Assembly (NCBI GenBank): GCA_011319805.1
Contig: SJRY01000012.1
Span: forward strand, 1-29,694
DNA from: Macrocybe gigantea
Taxonomy: Eukaryota; Basidiomycota; Agaricomycetes; Agaricales; Callistosporiaceae
DNA: 29,694 bases
Direction: 5' to 3'
Position 1 is the stretch's first letter. The number at the start of each line of letters is the position of its first letter. The notes beneath the pieces were generated by a model, which saw only the letters and a list, made by a program, of their open reading frames with translations, made no database searches and was not told where the DNA came from. Below, piece after piece: positions 20,521-29,694 of the stretch. A program made the translations under genes and the position numbers.

Positions 20521-21698
20521 AGAGTTTCATGCTATGATAATAGTCGTCGAAACTACGTACGAAGCGATGCTTGTACCCCTAAACGCGGCATTGATTGCCT
20601 AACGTTCTTGCTGAAGGCAAAGGATGTGGAACAGACTGCGTGATTAGATGCGACGTAGATCGGTCGGTTTCGGAAGAAGAATATGCCCTCGGACTTGCGC
20701 AATGTATCGCGTTCGCTAGACACCACCTCATACCCCATGCGTCGGTCAACAATGTCTCGAAAGCCTAAGCTTAGCCAAGGTCAGTCAAATGATTTCAATG
20801 CATTGGTGATACATCAGATGCAATTCCACCGAGGTGATGAATATGGACAGGCGAAATTTGCAGGCCAGCAACGAGTCTGCCTGAGAACATTGAATGAACC
20901 ATGCAATATGCCTGTTTGTCATTAATACGCCACCTGATGCGACTGCTTCGACGGCGTGTCTGTCCATGAATCCCAGGTCAAACGGATTCAGATTTCATGA
21001 CTGGAGGCCACTTGAGGAATTCGAACCAAATGATGCAACGGTGAGCGGGTCACAACTTGGTGGTGGGCAAACAAACAGATGTGAGTTGACGAATTGACCA
21101 GCCACACAACATACGATCGTGCCAGCTGTATCATCATATTTGGATACGTACGATTCTCCTTCCAAGGATATTCTCAACGAGCATCGATAATGGAAGGTAA
21201 CCCAAAGTAGTTGCACAGGTTCTCGAAACTTCTGACCTACAAATTTGGCGACACGTCCAGCGGCCAGATGGTCGGGCACAACATCACAGGCTACTAGCAA
21301 TACATGCAATATGACCGACCATCCTCGGCAATAATGTTTCTGAAATGGAACGATTTATGCGTTCTCGATCGGAGGAGCACTCAAGTGACGCCGTGACCAT
21401 GTGTCAGATGAGCTTCTGCTGGGTCCCGGCTATATCTACCTATTCGTTGATAGGTACTTCCACCTCGGGTCACACATTTGGATGGTGGGAATCGACCATA
21501 TCTACTTCGTCATGCATGCATGTACATGTAAGTTCCCAAAGCTGGTGGAGTTCCTCTAGCGTGCAAGTCTATAGCTTCTTTCAGGAGGAAGCCAGAGAAT
21601 ATGTCAGCCATGTGCACGGTTTTCGATCTGCCATATAAATGGATGCTGCCTATGTCCACAGGACCCCAGACGGTGCTGCCACAAGCCTGGGTTCCGGT
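20521..21698. other. 1.18-kb spacer between the chitinases, no gene supported
   Basis: Several short open frames exist on both strands, but none shows splice-consistent extension or a family motif I recognise. It ends with the TATA box of chitinase 2. An ATG at 21639 touches that TATA box and is unlikely to be a start. Confidence 0.45.
21634..21639 (+). promoter_or_regulatory. TATA box of chitinase 2
   Basis: TATAAA begins 65 bp before the ATG at 21699, matching copy 1. This spacing supports 21699 as the start rather than the in-frame ATG at 21639. Confidence 0.65.
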
Positions 21699-23257
21699 AT
21701 GCTGCTCGTGTCCATCCTATTGTTCGCCGTGCTGGCTGTAGCAGCGCCTCACACAGGTAAGACCGCATCGAGTGTTATAACCTGCGATGTGACACATCTC
21801 ACTACATCTCACACTGACATGCAGGTTCTTCTAGCAAGGTAGCTGTCGCATGGTATGCTGGATGGCACAGTACTCTTGGCTTCCCACTGTCGAAACTCAG
21901 CTGGAAGAAATATACACACCTCACATATGCATTTGCGTGAGTTCGATGACGGCAGAACGCAGTCGATTCAACTCATCTTTCATTTCATTGCAGAGAGACC
22001 ACTCCGGACGCATCTGTCCTTTCCTTGAACGGCTCAAACCCCGATCTCTTGCCCCAGTTCGTCTCGGAAGCTCATAGAAATGTGAGCCCCATTGCATGCA
22101 AACTGTTGCTTGATGTCTGACCTCTCCCTAGCATGTAAAAGCGCTCGTTTCTGTCGGAGGTTGGACTGGGTCCCGCTATTGGTCTTCAAATGTCAACTCC
22201 ACCCAGAATCGAAAGACTTTTGTCAAGGCTCTGACTTCCTTCGCTAAGGAATACAATTTGGACGGGTTAGATTTCGAGTAAATCCGTTTTCTCTGAATAG
22301 TCCCATTTCATTGAAGAATTGACGCAACTTCGTTAGTTGGGAGTACCCGAATAACCAGGGGATTGGATGCAACGTCGTCAATTCCGCAGACACCGCGAAT
22401 TTCCTTGCTTTCCTCCAAGAGCTGCGCAGCGACCCCATTGGCCACAACCTCGTCCTCACTGCTGCGACGGCGGTAGCACCCTTCATGAACCCGGATGGAA
22501 ACCCGTCATCCAGCGTTGCCGAGTTCAGTAATGTCCTCGATTGGATAGCCATCATGAATTATGACATATGGGGACCGTGGAGTGAAACCGTCGGCCCAAA
22601 TGCTCCACTCGATGATTCGTGTGCGTCTGCTGCCAGACAAGTCGGGTCGGCCACCTCCGCTGTAAAGAAATGGAACACAGCGGGCATTCCGAAAAACAAG
22701 ATCGTTCTCGGCGTGCCCAGCTATGGACATTCATTCCAGGTCACCAAGGCCAACGCGCTCAGGGGACCTTCTCTCGCCTTGTATCCGGCATTCGACGAGA
22801 ACGCTCATCCAGTCGGCGACTCGTGGGACGATCCCGCTGGTATAGACGTTTGCGGAGTCCAACAGTCGGCTGGTGGAGTGATCAATTTCTGGGGACTGAT
22901 TCAGAACGGCTTCCTCAACTCCAACGGAACTCCGAAGAATGGCATCGCGTATGTTTACGATAGTTGCAGCCAGACCGTAAGCGATCTTCTAGTGTAGCGA
23001 CAGGCATCCGTCTTACACCATATTCAATACAGCCCTTCGTGTACAACTCTTCGACCCAAGTGATGGTTTCCTATGATAATGCTCAGGTAAATGACCTCGC
23101 ACTTGCGGATGCGTTGTTTGACAGTCTTGCATAGTCGTTCGCTGCCAAAGGCAAATTCATCAAATCGAACGGCTTGAAGGGCTTCTCGATGTGGGAAGCT
23201 GGAGGCGATTCCAACGATATCCTCTTGAGTTCCATTCGCGCAGCTGCGGGGTTCTGA
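21699..23257 (+). CDS. GH18 chitinase, secreted (copy 2, linker absent)
   Basis: This is a tandem paralogue of the preceding gene, 406 residues from seven exons: 21699-21756, 21825-21936, 21994-22081, 22132-22277, 22337-22976, 23033-23086 and 23135-23257. The signal peptide is MLLVSILLFAVLAVAAPHTG, followed almost at once by the barrel (KVAVAWYAGWHSTLGFPL). The catalytic DGLDFDWE again spans an intron (Glu near residue 137). Five intron positions are shared with copy 1, and three internal exons have identical lengths (88, 146 and 54 nt), as has the last (123 nt). The extra first intron sits where copy 1 encodes its linker. The frame is intact. It meets the M28 gene tail to tail, 91 bp apart. 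Confidence 0.95.
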
Positions 23258-23348
23258 AGAGCATCATGTTATGACAACAAGCTATCAAGGCTACGTGCGA
23301 ATCGTATTTGTACCTTATGTATAAGTATACATGTGCTGCATTTATTGC

Positions 23349-25198
23349 CTATTTTTCTTGCTCGAAGCCAGCAGTGTGAAGCAAAGCAGCAAACTGAGTC
23401 GTAAGACATTACTCAGTGAACGTGACAGATATTAGACGAATAATGCGCACCTGAACTTTCGTAATGGATCGGAGTTGTTCAAAGTCATAGCCGATACGTT
23501 GGCTGAGATCGCCTAGAAAGCGCGTTATTATTGAGAACTGCCAAGATAAGCGTAGCGCACGCACCGCTATTATGATACATTGGATCGGCGACTTCCCGGT
23601 CATGTCGGTTAGCTGCTGAGTGATGATGAACGGATGCACGTACTTGGTCCTGCACGTTCAAAGACCTGAGTTGCAGGGTAGCCCTGCTCATGGAAAGACT
23701 GCATGGAAGATGTCAGCAATTTTTGAAAGCATGTATCCTGGATTAGGTACCTGATGGTCACTGCAACATGCCTGAGAAGAATGAATTGCAGGCTTCGATG
23801 GGATGGCACCAAGTGACATACCGGTGTAAAACCGACCTGAAGCTCAGGGCTGTAGAGGTAAGACACGTTGGCTACCAGTTGCGTTATCCTCGGAGAGCCA
23901 ATCCTGTAACGCAGGTCAGTAGTCGTAGGCTAATGACTTCCGTGATGCACACAAATCCGGGAGTCCTAGTTGGCGAGGTTCACCAGGTGCGCGGTATGCG
24001 ATCATGTCGGCTTGTATCATCATCGTCACGTTCGCGTCTTTGCCCCGAAGATGCCCTTGTCGGTTTCAGCATGGGCGATTGAAAATCAAAGCAAAGCACA
24101 AACTCACGGGCATAAGCTCTGGAACCCAGAAGGCCTTGCTCCTCACCTGCAAAGGCGACCAGCTCGACATTGGAATGGAACTTGATGCGCTTTTTCGCGA
24201 TCGTCCTGGCAATTGCCAAAAGAGAAACAGTTCCAGAACCGTCGTCATTGGCCCCAGGGGCGCGTAAGCTGCCAAAAGAGCCGCGACTATCATAGTGAGC
24301 ACCGAGAACGATTGTCGCGGTTGTGTTAGTCACAGGGGAATAACGGCTGCAAGAGGCATTCAGTCACAAGCAAAATGAGCACGGCATGCTACGCTGACCA
24401 CACGACATTGGGCGCAAAACCAAAAAGGAATGGTTTTAATTCACAATCGGCACCTGTCTCTTCAAAACGCTCTTTCAGCCACCCGGCAGCGATGCGTGCA
24501 CCCGTAGAGAAGGAATGGCGCGAACGGATGCTGGATTTACCATCCTCCCCTGTGAGAAAACGAACATCATCTCTCATTTGAGTGGTCGAGAGGTTATGAA
24601 CGATAGATGCGATGACAGGGTCGAGTTTGAGGCCATGCAACACGTCCGCAACGCGTTTCTCTGCGTCGGACGATACAGGAATGAATGAAACTGGTGTGCC
24701 TGGCAGGATGGTCGATTTCCAGAATGCTGGAAGCCACGCGTCCATGGCAATGGCGATATCATTGTCGACGGATATGAGTGCAGAGGCCGCTGAACGAAAG
24801 AGAAGATCGTAGCTCGGTATATATTTAATGACTTGTTGGGGGACGTCATCATTTGTCTGAGACAGGGTGGAAGGGAGGCTGTCAAGGAGGGCATAGAGGT
24901 CGTCTGAGAACGAGGTCGTTTGGGGTCTGAGGCTTTCGTCGATGGTGACCTCTCTGAGCCAGACGAGCTGCCTGTTTTCTTGCGCAGGCGCCTCGACGAT
25001 CGAACCCGACAATGCCGGCGTTTCAGCCAGCCAGATATCCAGACAGGTGGAATGGGGTTGAAAAACGCTCAGCGTGGCTGGTCCATCTTGCACATTACCG
25101 TAGAATGAGTGCCGAAGACACGAGTCGTCGCGGAAGAGCGATTGCTGAAATGGGGTTATGAGCAGAAAAGCAATGGGAACTGTGGCCTTGGCGTTCAT
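23349..25198 (-). CDS. M28-family zinc aminopeptidase, secreted (leucine aminopeptidase 2 type)
   Basis: This is an extracellular or vacuolar metallo-aminopeptidase releasing N-terminal residues from peptides. Nine exons, 25198-24399, 24346-24108, 24055-23953, 23903-23822, 23771-23751, 23698-23644, 23591-23565, 23512-23451 and 23393-23349, give 477 residues, the family length. The hydrophobic start MNAKATVPIAFLLITPF suggests a signal peptide. The two-zinc site is complete in order: LGAHYDSRG, PGANDDGSG, FAGEEQG, QADMIAY and MYHNSGD. A CCSDHQ pair of cysteines sits in a 21-nt exon of its own (23751-23771). The residue after GP in ERAGP is interrupted by an intron whose AAG acceptor at 23592 is the only one that keeps frame. 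The start codon lies 117 bp from the divergent VAC14 start. Confidence 0.92.
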
Positions 25199-25315
25199 CA
25201 GCGTGTGTGAGTATGGTAAACTGGCACAGCCACAATAACACTGACGCGCATGTTTGGTTCGCTCCGCATTCCAGCCAGCTGTCTATGATTCTCCCTCTGG
25301 GCTCCGGGACGAAGG

Positions 25316-28300
25316 ATGGGTTCGTATCTGAGCAAATTCAACGGTGACACCTGGCTCACTGAGCTGTTCTCCAAGAAACCGCCATCGCGAAGCAGCTAAT
25401 TGACAAGATTTACGAAAAGCGCAAGGCGGCAGCCCTCGATCTTGAAAAGTCGGTTCACTTGCCCGTTTTTGTTCATTCCCGTTCAACATTCTATCTAATA
25501 GGCAGATACGGGACTGCCATCAGCAAGGGGAACAATGGAGAATCAGCCAAATAATAGACCAGCTGATTGACATGTTCAGCAATACGTCGAACGCTCTTCA
25601 TGTCAGGAATGGTGGTCTGATTGGACTGGCTGGCACGGCAATTGCACTCGGAGTCGATGTGGCGCCATATATGCAACGATTTATTGGCCCGCTCTTACAC
25701 TGTTTTATCGATCCAGAGAACAGAATTCGCTACTTCTCTGCCGAGTGTCTATATAACATTGCGAAAGTTTCCAAAGGGGAGATTTTGGTCTATTTCAACG
25801 ACATATTTGACGCTCTGAGCAAAGTGAGTTTTCGTTCATATCAAATTCGGTTCTCTCAACGCCGTGTATTGTGCAGCTTGCAGCTGATTCAGAGTTGTCC
25901 GTGAAGAATGGCGCTGAACTTCTTGATCGTCTCCTCAAAGACATCGTTGCAGAGTCTGCATCCGTTCACGTGCCGCTGTACCCTGAAACAGAGAAAATTC
26001 GCGACGAACGAGAGGCTGTGAAGGGAGTTTTAGTCCCGTATATTGACGACAACATGGGAATATGCTGGCGTTCTCCCTGGCCCACTTCATTCCTTTGCTG
26101 CGCGAGCGCATATACGTTGTCAATCCGTTCACTCGGAGCTACCTCGTTTCTTGGATCAATGTCCTGGATTCGGTGCCGGAATTGGAACTCATCACATTCC
26201 TTCCTGAATTTCTTGACGGGCTATTGTAAGCATTTTACAACATCTGTTCCATTGACCCATGTTTAACTATCGCTCCATAGAAAATATCTCTCTGACCCGA
26301 CGGAGGATGTTCGAGTGGCGACCGAAACACTTCTGGCCGACTTTTTACGTGAAATACACGATCTGAGTGTCGTGCGTCGCCAACTACAGGAACAAACAAA
26401 GGCGAAGCATGCTGCTGAAGCCATCAGACGAGCAGAAGCAGCGCAGGACGGTCTGGCGGATTTCACGCTGGATCAGACAGAACGCGCCGTGTTTCTGTCT
26501 GAAAATGAAGAGGAAGGGGATAATGAACAGGAGACGGCGTTGAAAGCTGACACGTTCTCTGTGCTTGAAGAGCGCGACAATGGAGGTATGTTCAAAGGCA
26601 TTTCTATGAGATGAAATCTGAACTCCTACAGCATGGCTACCGGGGCAAGGCGTCAAAGTCGATTACGGAGCCATAATAGAGATCCTCATCCAGCAGTTGG
26701 ATGGAGAACGTAAGAGTTGGTTTTGATATGTGAGCGGACTCCACTTAGAGAGCTAATTCAGATGACGAAATCCAGCAATCGACGGCCTTGAGGTGGCTTT
26801 GCGAGTTCCTGAACTTTGCACATGAAGTGATGTTACCTTTCTGCCCTCGCTTGGTCCCTGCCATACTGCCAAACCTTGCGCATCACGTACCGATGATTCA
26901 AACAGTGGCCGTCCGCACTAACAAGATGCTCTTCAACGTGATACAAAACCTACCATCGCCTTCCGAGGAACAGCCGCGCACAAGTGAAAAGGCAGCACCC
27001 GTAAGAGCAGTTCAGTCGCCTGCACCCTCTGCAGCCAATTCTAGGCAGTCCACACTTGGCAAGGATTCATCGCGCGAAGTTTCCTCACCAGAAACGACAG
27101 TGGAATCCCCCCAAATGTCCACCTCATCTATCACACAACGGTCTCGTGGCACCAGTTCTGCAGACCTGCATATGACGCCGCGCGCCACGCCCGCGGATAG
27201 ACCTACACAGGCACAGCAGGTCCTATCGCAAGTCAGCCGGCCTCATTCTCCTGTCTCGTTCACGAGCCAAACCGGCCATCTCAACAACGCGCCGCCTCAG
27301 CCTCGGGACGAGGGAGACATTTTTGACTACCAGGCCATGGTCAACGAGTTGACGATCCAGTTCCTCAGCGAATTTGAGGAGACGCGCGTCGCCGCATTGA
27401 AATGGTTGATAATGCTGCACCAAAAGGCACCGAAGAAAATCTTATCAATGGATGATGGGACGTTCCCGGCTCTTCTCAAAACTTTGTCTGACGACTCTGA
27501 GGAGGTACGTCAAATTCTCTCCCCTGCGGAAGTCGTGTGAACATGTTCTTAAGGTCATCAAATGTGACTTGCAATTATTGGCACAAATTTCTTCAAGTTC
27601 GGAAGAGACTTACTTCAAGTCGTTTATGATGAACCTGCTCGACCTGTTCAGTACAGATCGGCGCCTGCTGGAGACGCGAGGAAGCCTGATCGTAAGGCAA
27701 CTCTGCCTTAACCTCAACACTGAACGTATATACCGCACATTCGCTGAGATATTGGAGAAAGAAGATGTCAGTTTATCTCCAGATGTCTCTCATGGCCATG
27801 TTGCTGACGTGCTCTAGGATTTGGAGTTTGCCAGCGTTATTGTGCAGAAACTCAACATCATCCTTATCACGTCACCGCAGATGTCCGACTTCCGCAAACG
27901 ACTGAAGAATCTGGAAGTTCGGGTATGTTGTCGATTCTCACATCCTAGTACGAAGACTAACATTCAAACAGCAAGATGGTCAAGCCTTATTTACGACATT
28001 GTATCGGTCATGGTGTCACAATAGTGTTGCGGTCTTCTCTCTCTGTCTATTGGCTCAGGCTTATGAGCATGCATCGAATCTTCTCTACATGTTGTGAGTG
28101 GCGATTTTCTACGGATGTTTAATTGTGTGATGGATCTGGGGATTTAGCGCCGACCTTGAAATCACTGTACCGATGCTCGTCCAATTGACAAGCTTGTACA
28201 ATTAATCGAGTCGCCTGTTTTCACATGTGTGTTTGTTCTGTCTCCAGCTTCTAAACCTTTGCTGACTCTTCGGAAGATCTTCGCCTGCAGCTTCTTGAAC

Positions 28301-28849
28301 CCGACCGATACCCTCACTTGTACAAGTGCCTTTATGGGTTATTGATGCTGTTGCCCCAGAGTACCGCATTCTTGTCGCTCCGAAACCGCCTCAACGCCGT
28401 AAATTCTGCTGGATTTTTGCATATAGCGCCTAAACCGTCAGCCCCGCGTGTAATTCCTGGTCAAAAATGGTTAACTGAAAATTTTTTTTCCCTGTTTAGG
28501 GCTGGAGTACCATTCTCGACACGTTCGAAGCTGGCAAGGAAGAAATCAAATGGCAAGAGCTCTTAGCCCACTTCCGTTCCGTGCAAGCGAGGCACGAGAA
28601 GGCTCGCCGGCACCTTGGAGCAGAAACAGTAGATCTCTCGGACTTTGCGAAGCTCAGCGAACCACCTCCCAACGGAGATCGAGTTGGACGTCCACCGACA
28701 GTTGGGCGCGCGCCCATCCGACGACGGGTCACTGGTGAGATGCCACTTACCCCCCTGCTCTTCCTGCATCCAGCAGAAATGGTGCTTTGTCGCCTTTGAA
28801 TCCCAGAGCCAGAGGATCCATGGTTCAGAATGGTGTGTTTCAACGATGA
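25316..28849 (+). CDS. vac14: VAC14 scaffold of the PI(3,5)P2 kinase complex, with three apparent -1 frameshifts
   Basis: VAC14 holds the Fab1/PIKfyve kinase and Fig4 phosphatase together on vacuolar membranes. Exons: 25316-25319, 25376-25448, 25502-25823, 25877-26225, 26281-26585, 26632-26709, 26762-27504, 27554-27766, 27818-27922, 27972-28093, 28148-28226, 28277-28449, 28500-28734 and 28774-28849. Recognisable blocks are [40 protein letters not shown] and [20 protein letters not shown], then HEAT-like helices, then GFLHIAPK near the Fig4-binding end. The size would be about 959 residues. The first coding exon is just ATGG. The frame slips by one base at 26059-26060, 28183-28184 and 28777-28779, each at a run of A. 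As given, translation would stop early after the first slip. Confidence 0.85.
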
Positions 28850-29019
28850 TTCAAATGGCCCAGAAGCCGCGGAGACCGATCAGCCTGACGCGTAAATAGC
28901 AGACGGCGCCTATTGTTTACTTCCTTGGCTCGGTCCGTACTTTAACGACTTTCTAATGTGAACCGTAATTATGACCCCCCTGGAACGAATGTACACATTG
29001 TATTATTAGAATATATGGC
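28850..29019. other. Convergent spacer between VAC14 and the phosphatase
   Basis: These 170 bp lie between two gene ends. I see no gene; they presumably hold the 3' UTRs. Confidence 0.4.
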
Positions 29020-29694
29020 TCAAAGATGCGGACAGTTTGATACGAGAAGGTTGTTACGAATGACATGGATATCCTCTTCCGAAATGCCCAGATATTGTTT
29101 GAGATATGTCTCGACTCCACCGTACTTCTCTTCTAATAGTCTAAGGAAGGCTGTCATGGTTTCCGGCCTGTGCTCGGTGCGTTCAGTTTTCTAAATGAAA
29201 TATGCGCATGGGTGAGGTACGGACCGACAAGAAAACATGTTGAGAGCTGCTTCGTTATTCGAGGCGAATAGTGGCTCCTTCGAGAGCCGAGCCATAATTT
29301 TTTCACGGGCTGGCTCTCGTCCGACTCTAGTAAGGGCATAATCTTTGGCAATATCTTCGTCGCTCACACCAGCGAGCTAGACAGATGAGCAGGGCAATTA
29401 TCATGTGATATTTGCATTTTCAGGTCTGTGATACAACAAACCTTCAGGACGATTGCGGCAATGAGACCTGTACGATCCTTCCCTGCAGTGCAGTGAAAAA
29501 GGCATCCCTCGTTTGGGTTATCCCTGATGTGGCGCAAGATCGTTCCGAAGAGGATTCTCCATTATCCAGGATCTGCGAGTATAATTCCAAAAAGCCTGCG
29601 TTGTGTTTGTTTAAGGTAGCGCATCATTTATGCATTGAATCGGGGGCGTACTTCCGTCTTGCCACTGGCGTAGAGTTGGTAGCGTCTGGGTCGA
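29020..29694 (-). CDS. CX5R protein phosphatase (fungal tyrosine/serine phosphatase type), 3' part
   Basis: This is a predicted cysteine-dependent phosphatase. Exons 29595-29442, 29376-29225 and 29167-29020 join in phase; a further piece (about 29694-29652) is uncertain, and the start lies beyond the window. The active-site loop is complete: FHCTAGKDRTG, with Cys and Arg six residues apart. Downstream helices (DEDIAKDYALTRVGREPARE, then TMTAFLRLLEEKYGGVETYL and EDIHVIRNNLL) match the Y_phosphatase3 family. Just before the loop the expected frame (FLELYSQILDNGE...FGTILRHIRD) slips by one base at 29548-29549. The last intron uses the acceptor at 29168, the only one that keeps frame into PETMTAF. 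The gene is convergent with VAC14. Confidence 0.82.

Noticed and set aside
20995..21309. 104-codon frame on the - strand between the chitinases
   Set aside because: No family motif and no splice-consistent extension found; not reported as a gene.
26041..26070. Programmed ribosomal frameshift in VAC14
   Set aside because: Three separate slips at A runs and a fourth in another gene argue for mutation or sequence error rather than programming; no slippery site with a downstream structure was recognised.
1..29694. tRNA, rRNA, CRISPR array or secondary-metabolite cluster
   Set aside because: No such signatures were seen; the gene set is mixed housekeeping and secreted enzymes.

Overview
This window looks like nuclear DNA of a mushroom-forming basidiomycete (Agaricomycetes). 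Coding regions are cut by many introns of about 45-75 nt with GT..AG (twice GC..AG) borders. The gene families and several protein details (eIF3f, TOM7, an RNF220-like RING ligase, a 108-residue cytochrome c, GH18 chitinases, VAC14) match that group. All exon models were spliced by hand, using reading frame, splice motifs and protein-family knowledge. No database search was possible, so names rest on recognised motifs.

Layout, left to right: the 3' part of the urease accessory gene ureF (+, truncated by the window edge); eIF3f (-) divergent from TOM7 (+); an RNF220-like RING/zinc-finger E3 ligase (-) divergent from cytochrome c (+); a SET-domain lysine methyltransferase (-) divergent from a serine-protease-like gene with a GDSG motif (+); a sugar transporter of the MFS (+, 23 inferred exons, 10030-18362); two tandem GH18 chitinases (+); a secreted M28 aminopeptidase (-) divergent from VAC14 (+); and the 3' part of a CX5R phosphatase (-) running off the right edge.

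The most striking object is a 5.46-kb mobile element at 10692-16151, lying entirely inside one intron of the sugar transporter. It is flanked by a 9-bp direct repeat (CATCAATTC) and has related inverted ends. It carries two convergent genes: a DUF6589-type protein (candidate transposase, with one in-frame TGA) and a RecQ-like DEIH helicase. Removing the element and one repeat copy leaves an ordinary 55-nt intron, and the transporter reading frame is intact on both sides, so the host gene may still work by splicing out a 5.5-kb intron. I could not assign the element to a named superfamily.

The other genes are mostly housekeeping (translation, mitochondrial import and respiration, ubiquitination, PI(3,5)P2 control, nickel enzyme maturation), plus secreted cell-wall and protein-degrading enzymes (two chitinases, one aminopeptidase). 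They do not form an obvious pathway cluster. Single-base deletions interrupt ureF, VAC14 and the phosphatase, so they lie towards the two ends of the window, while about 16 kb of coding sequence in between is clean. This may reflect poorer sequence quality at the ends or real decay.
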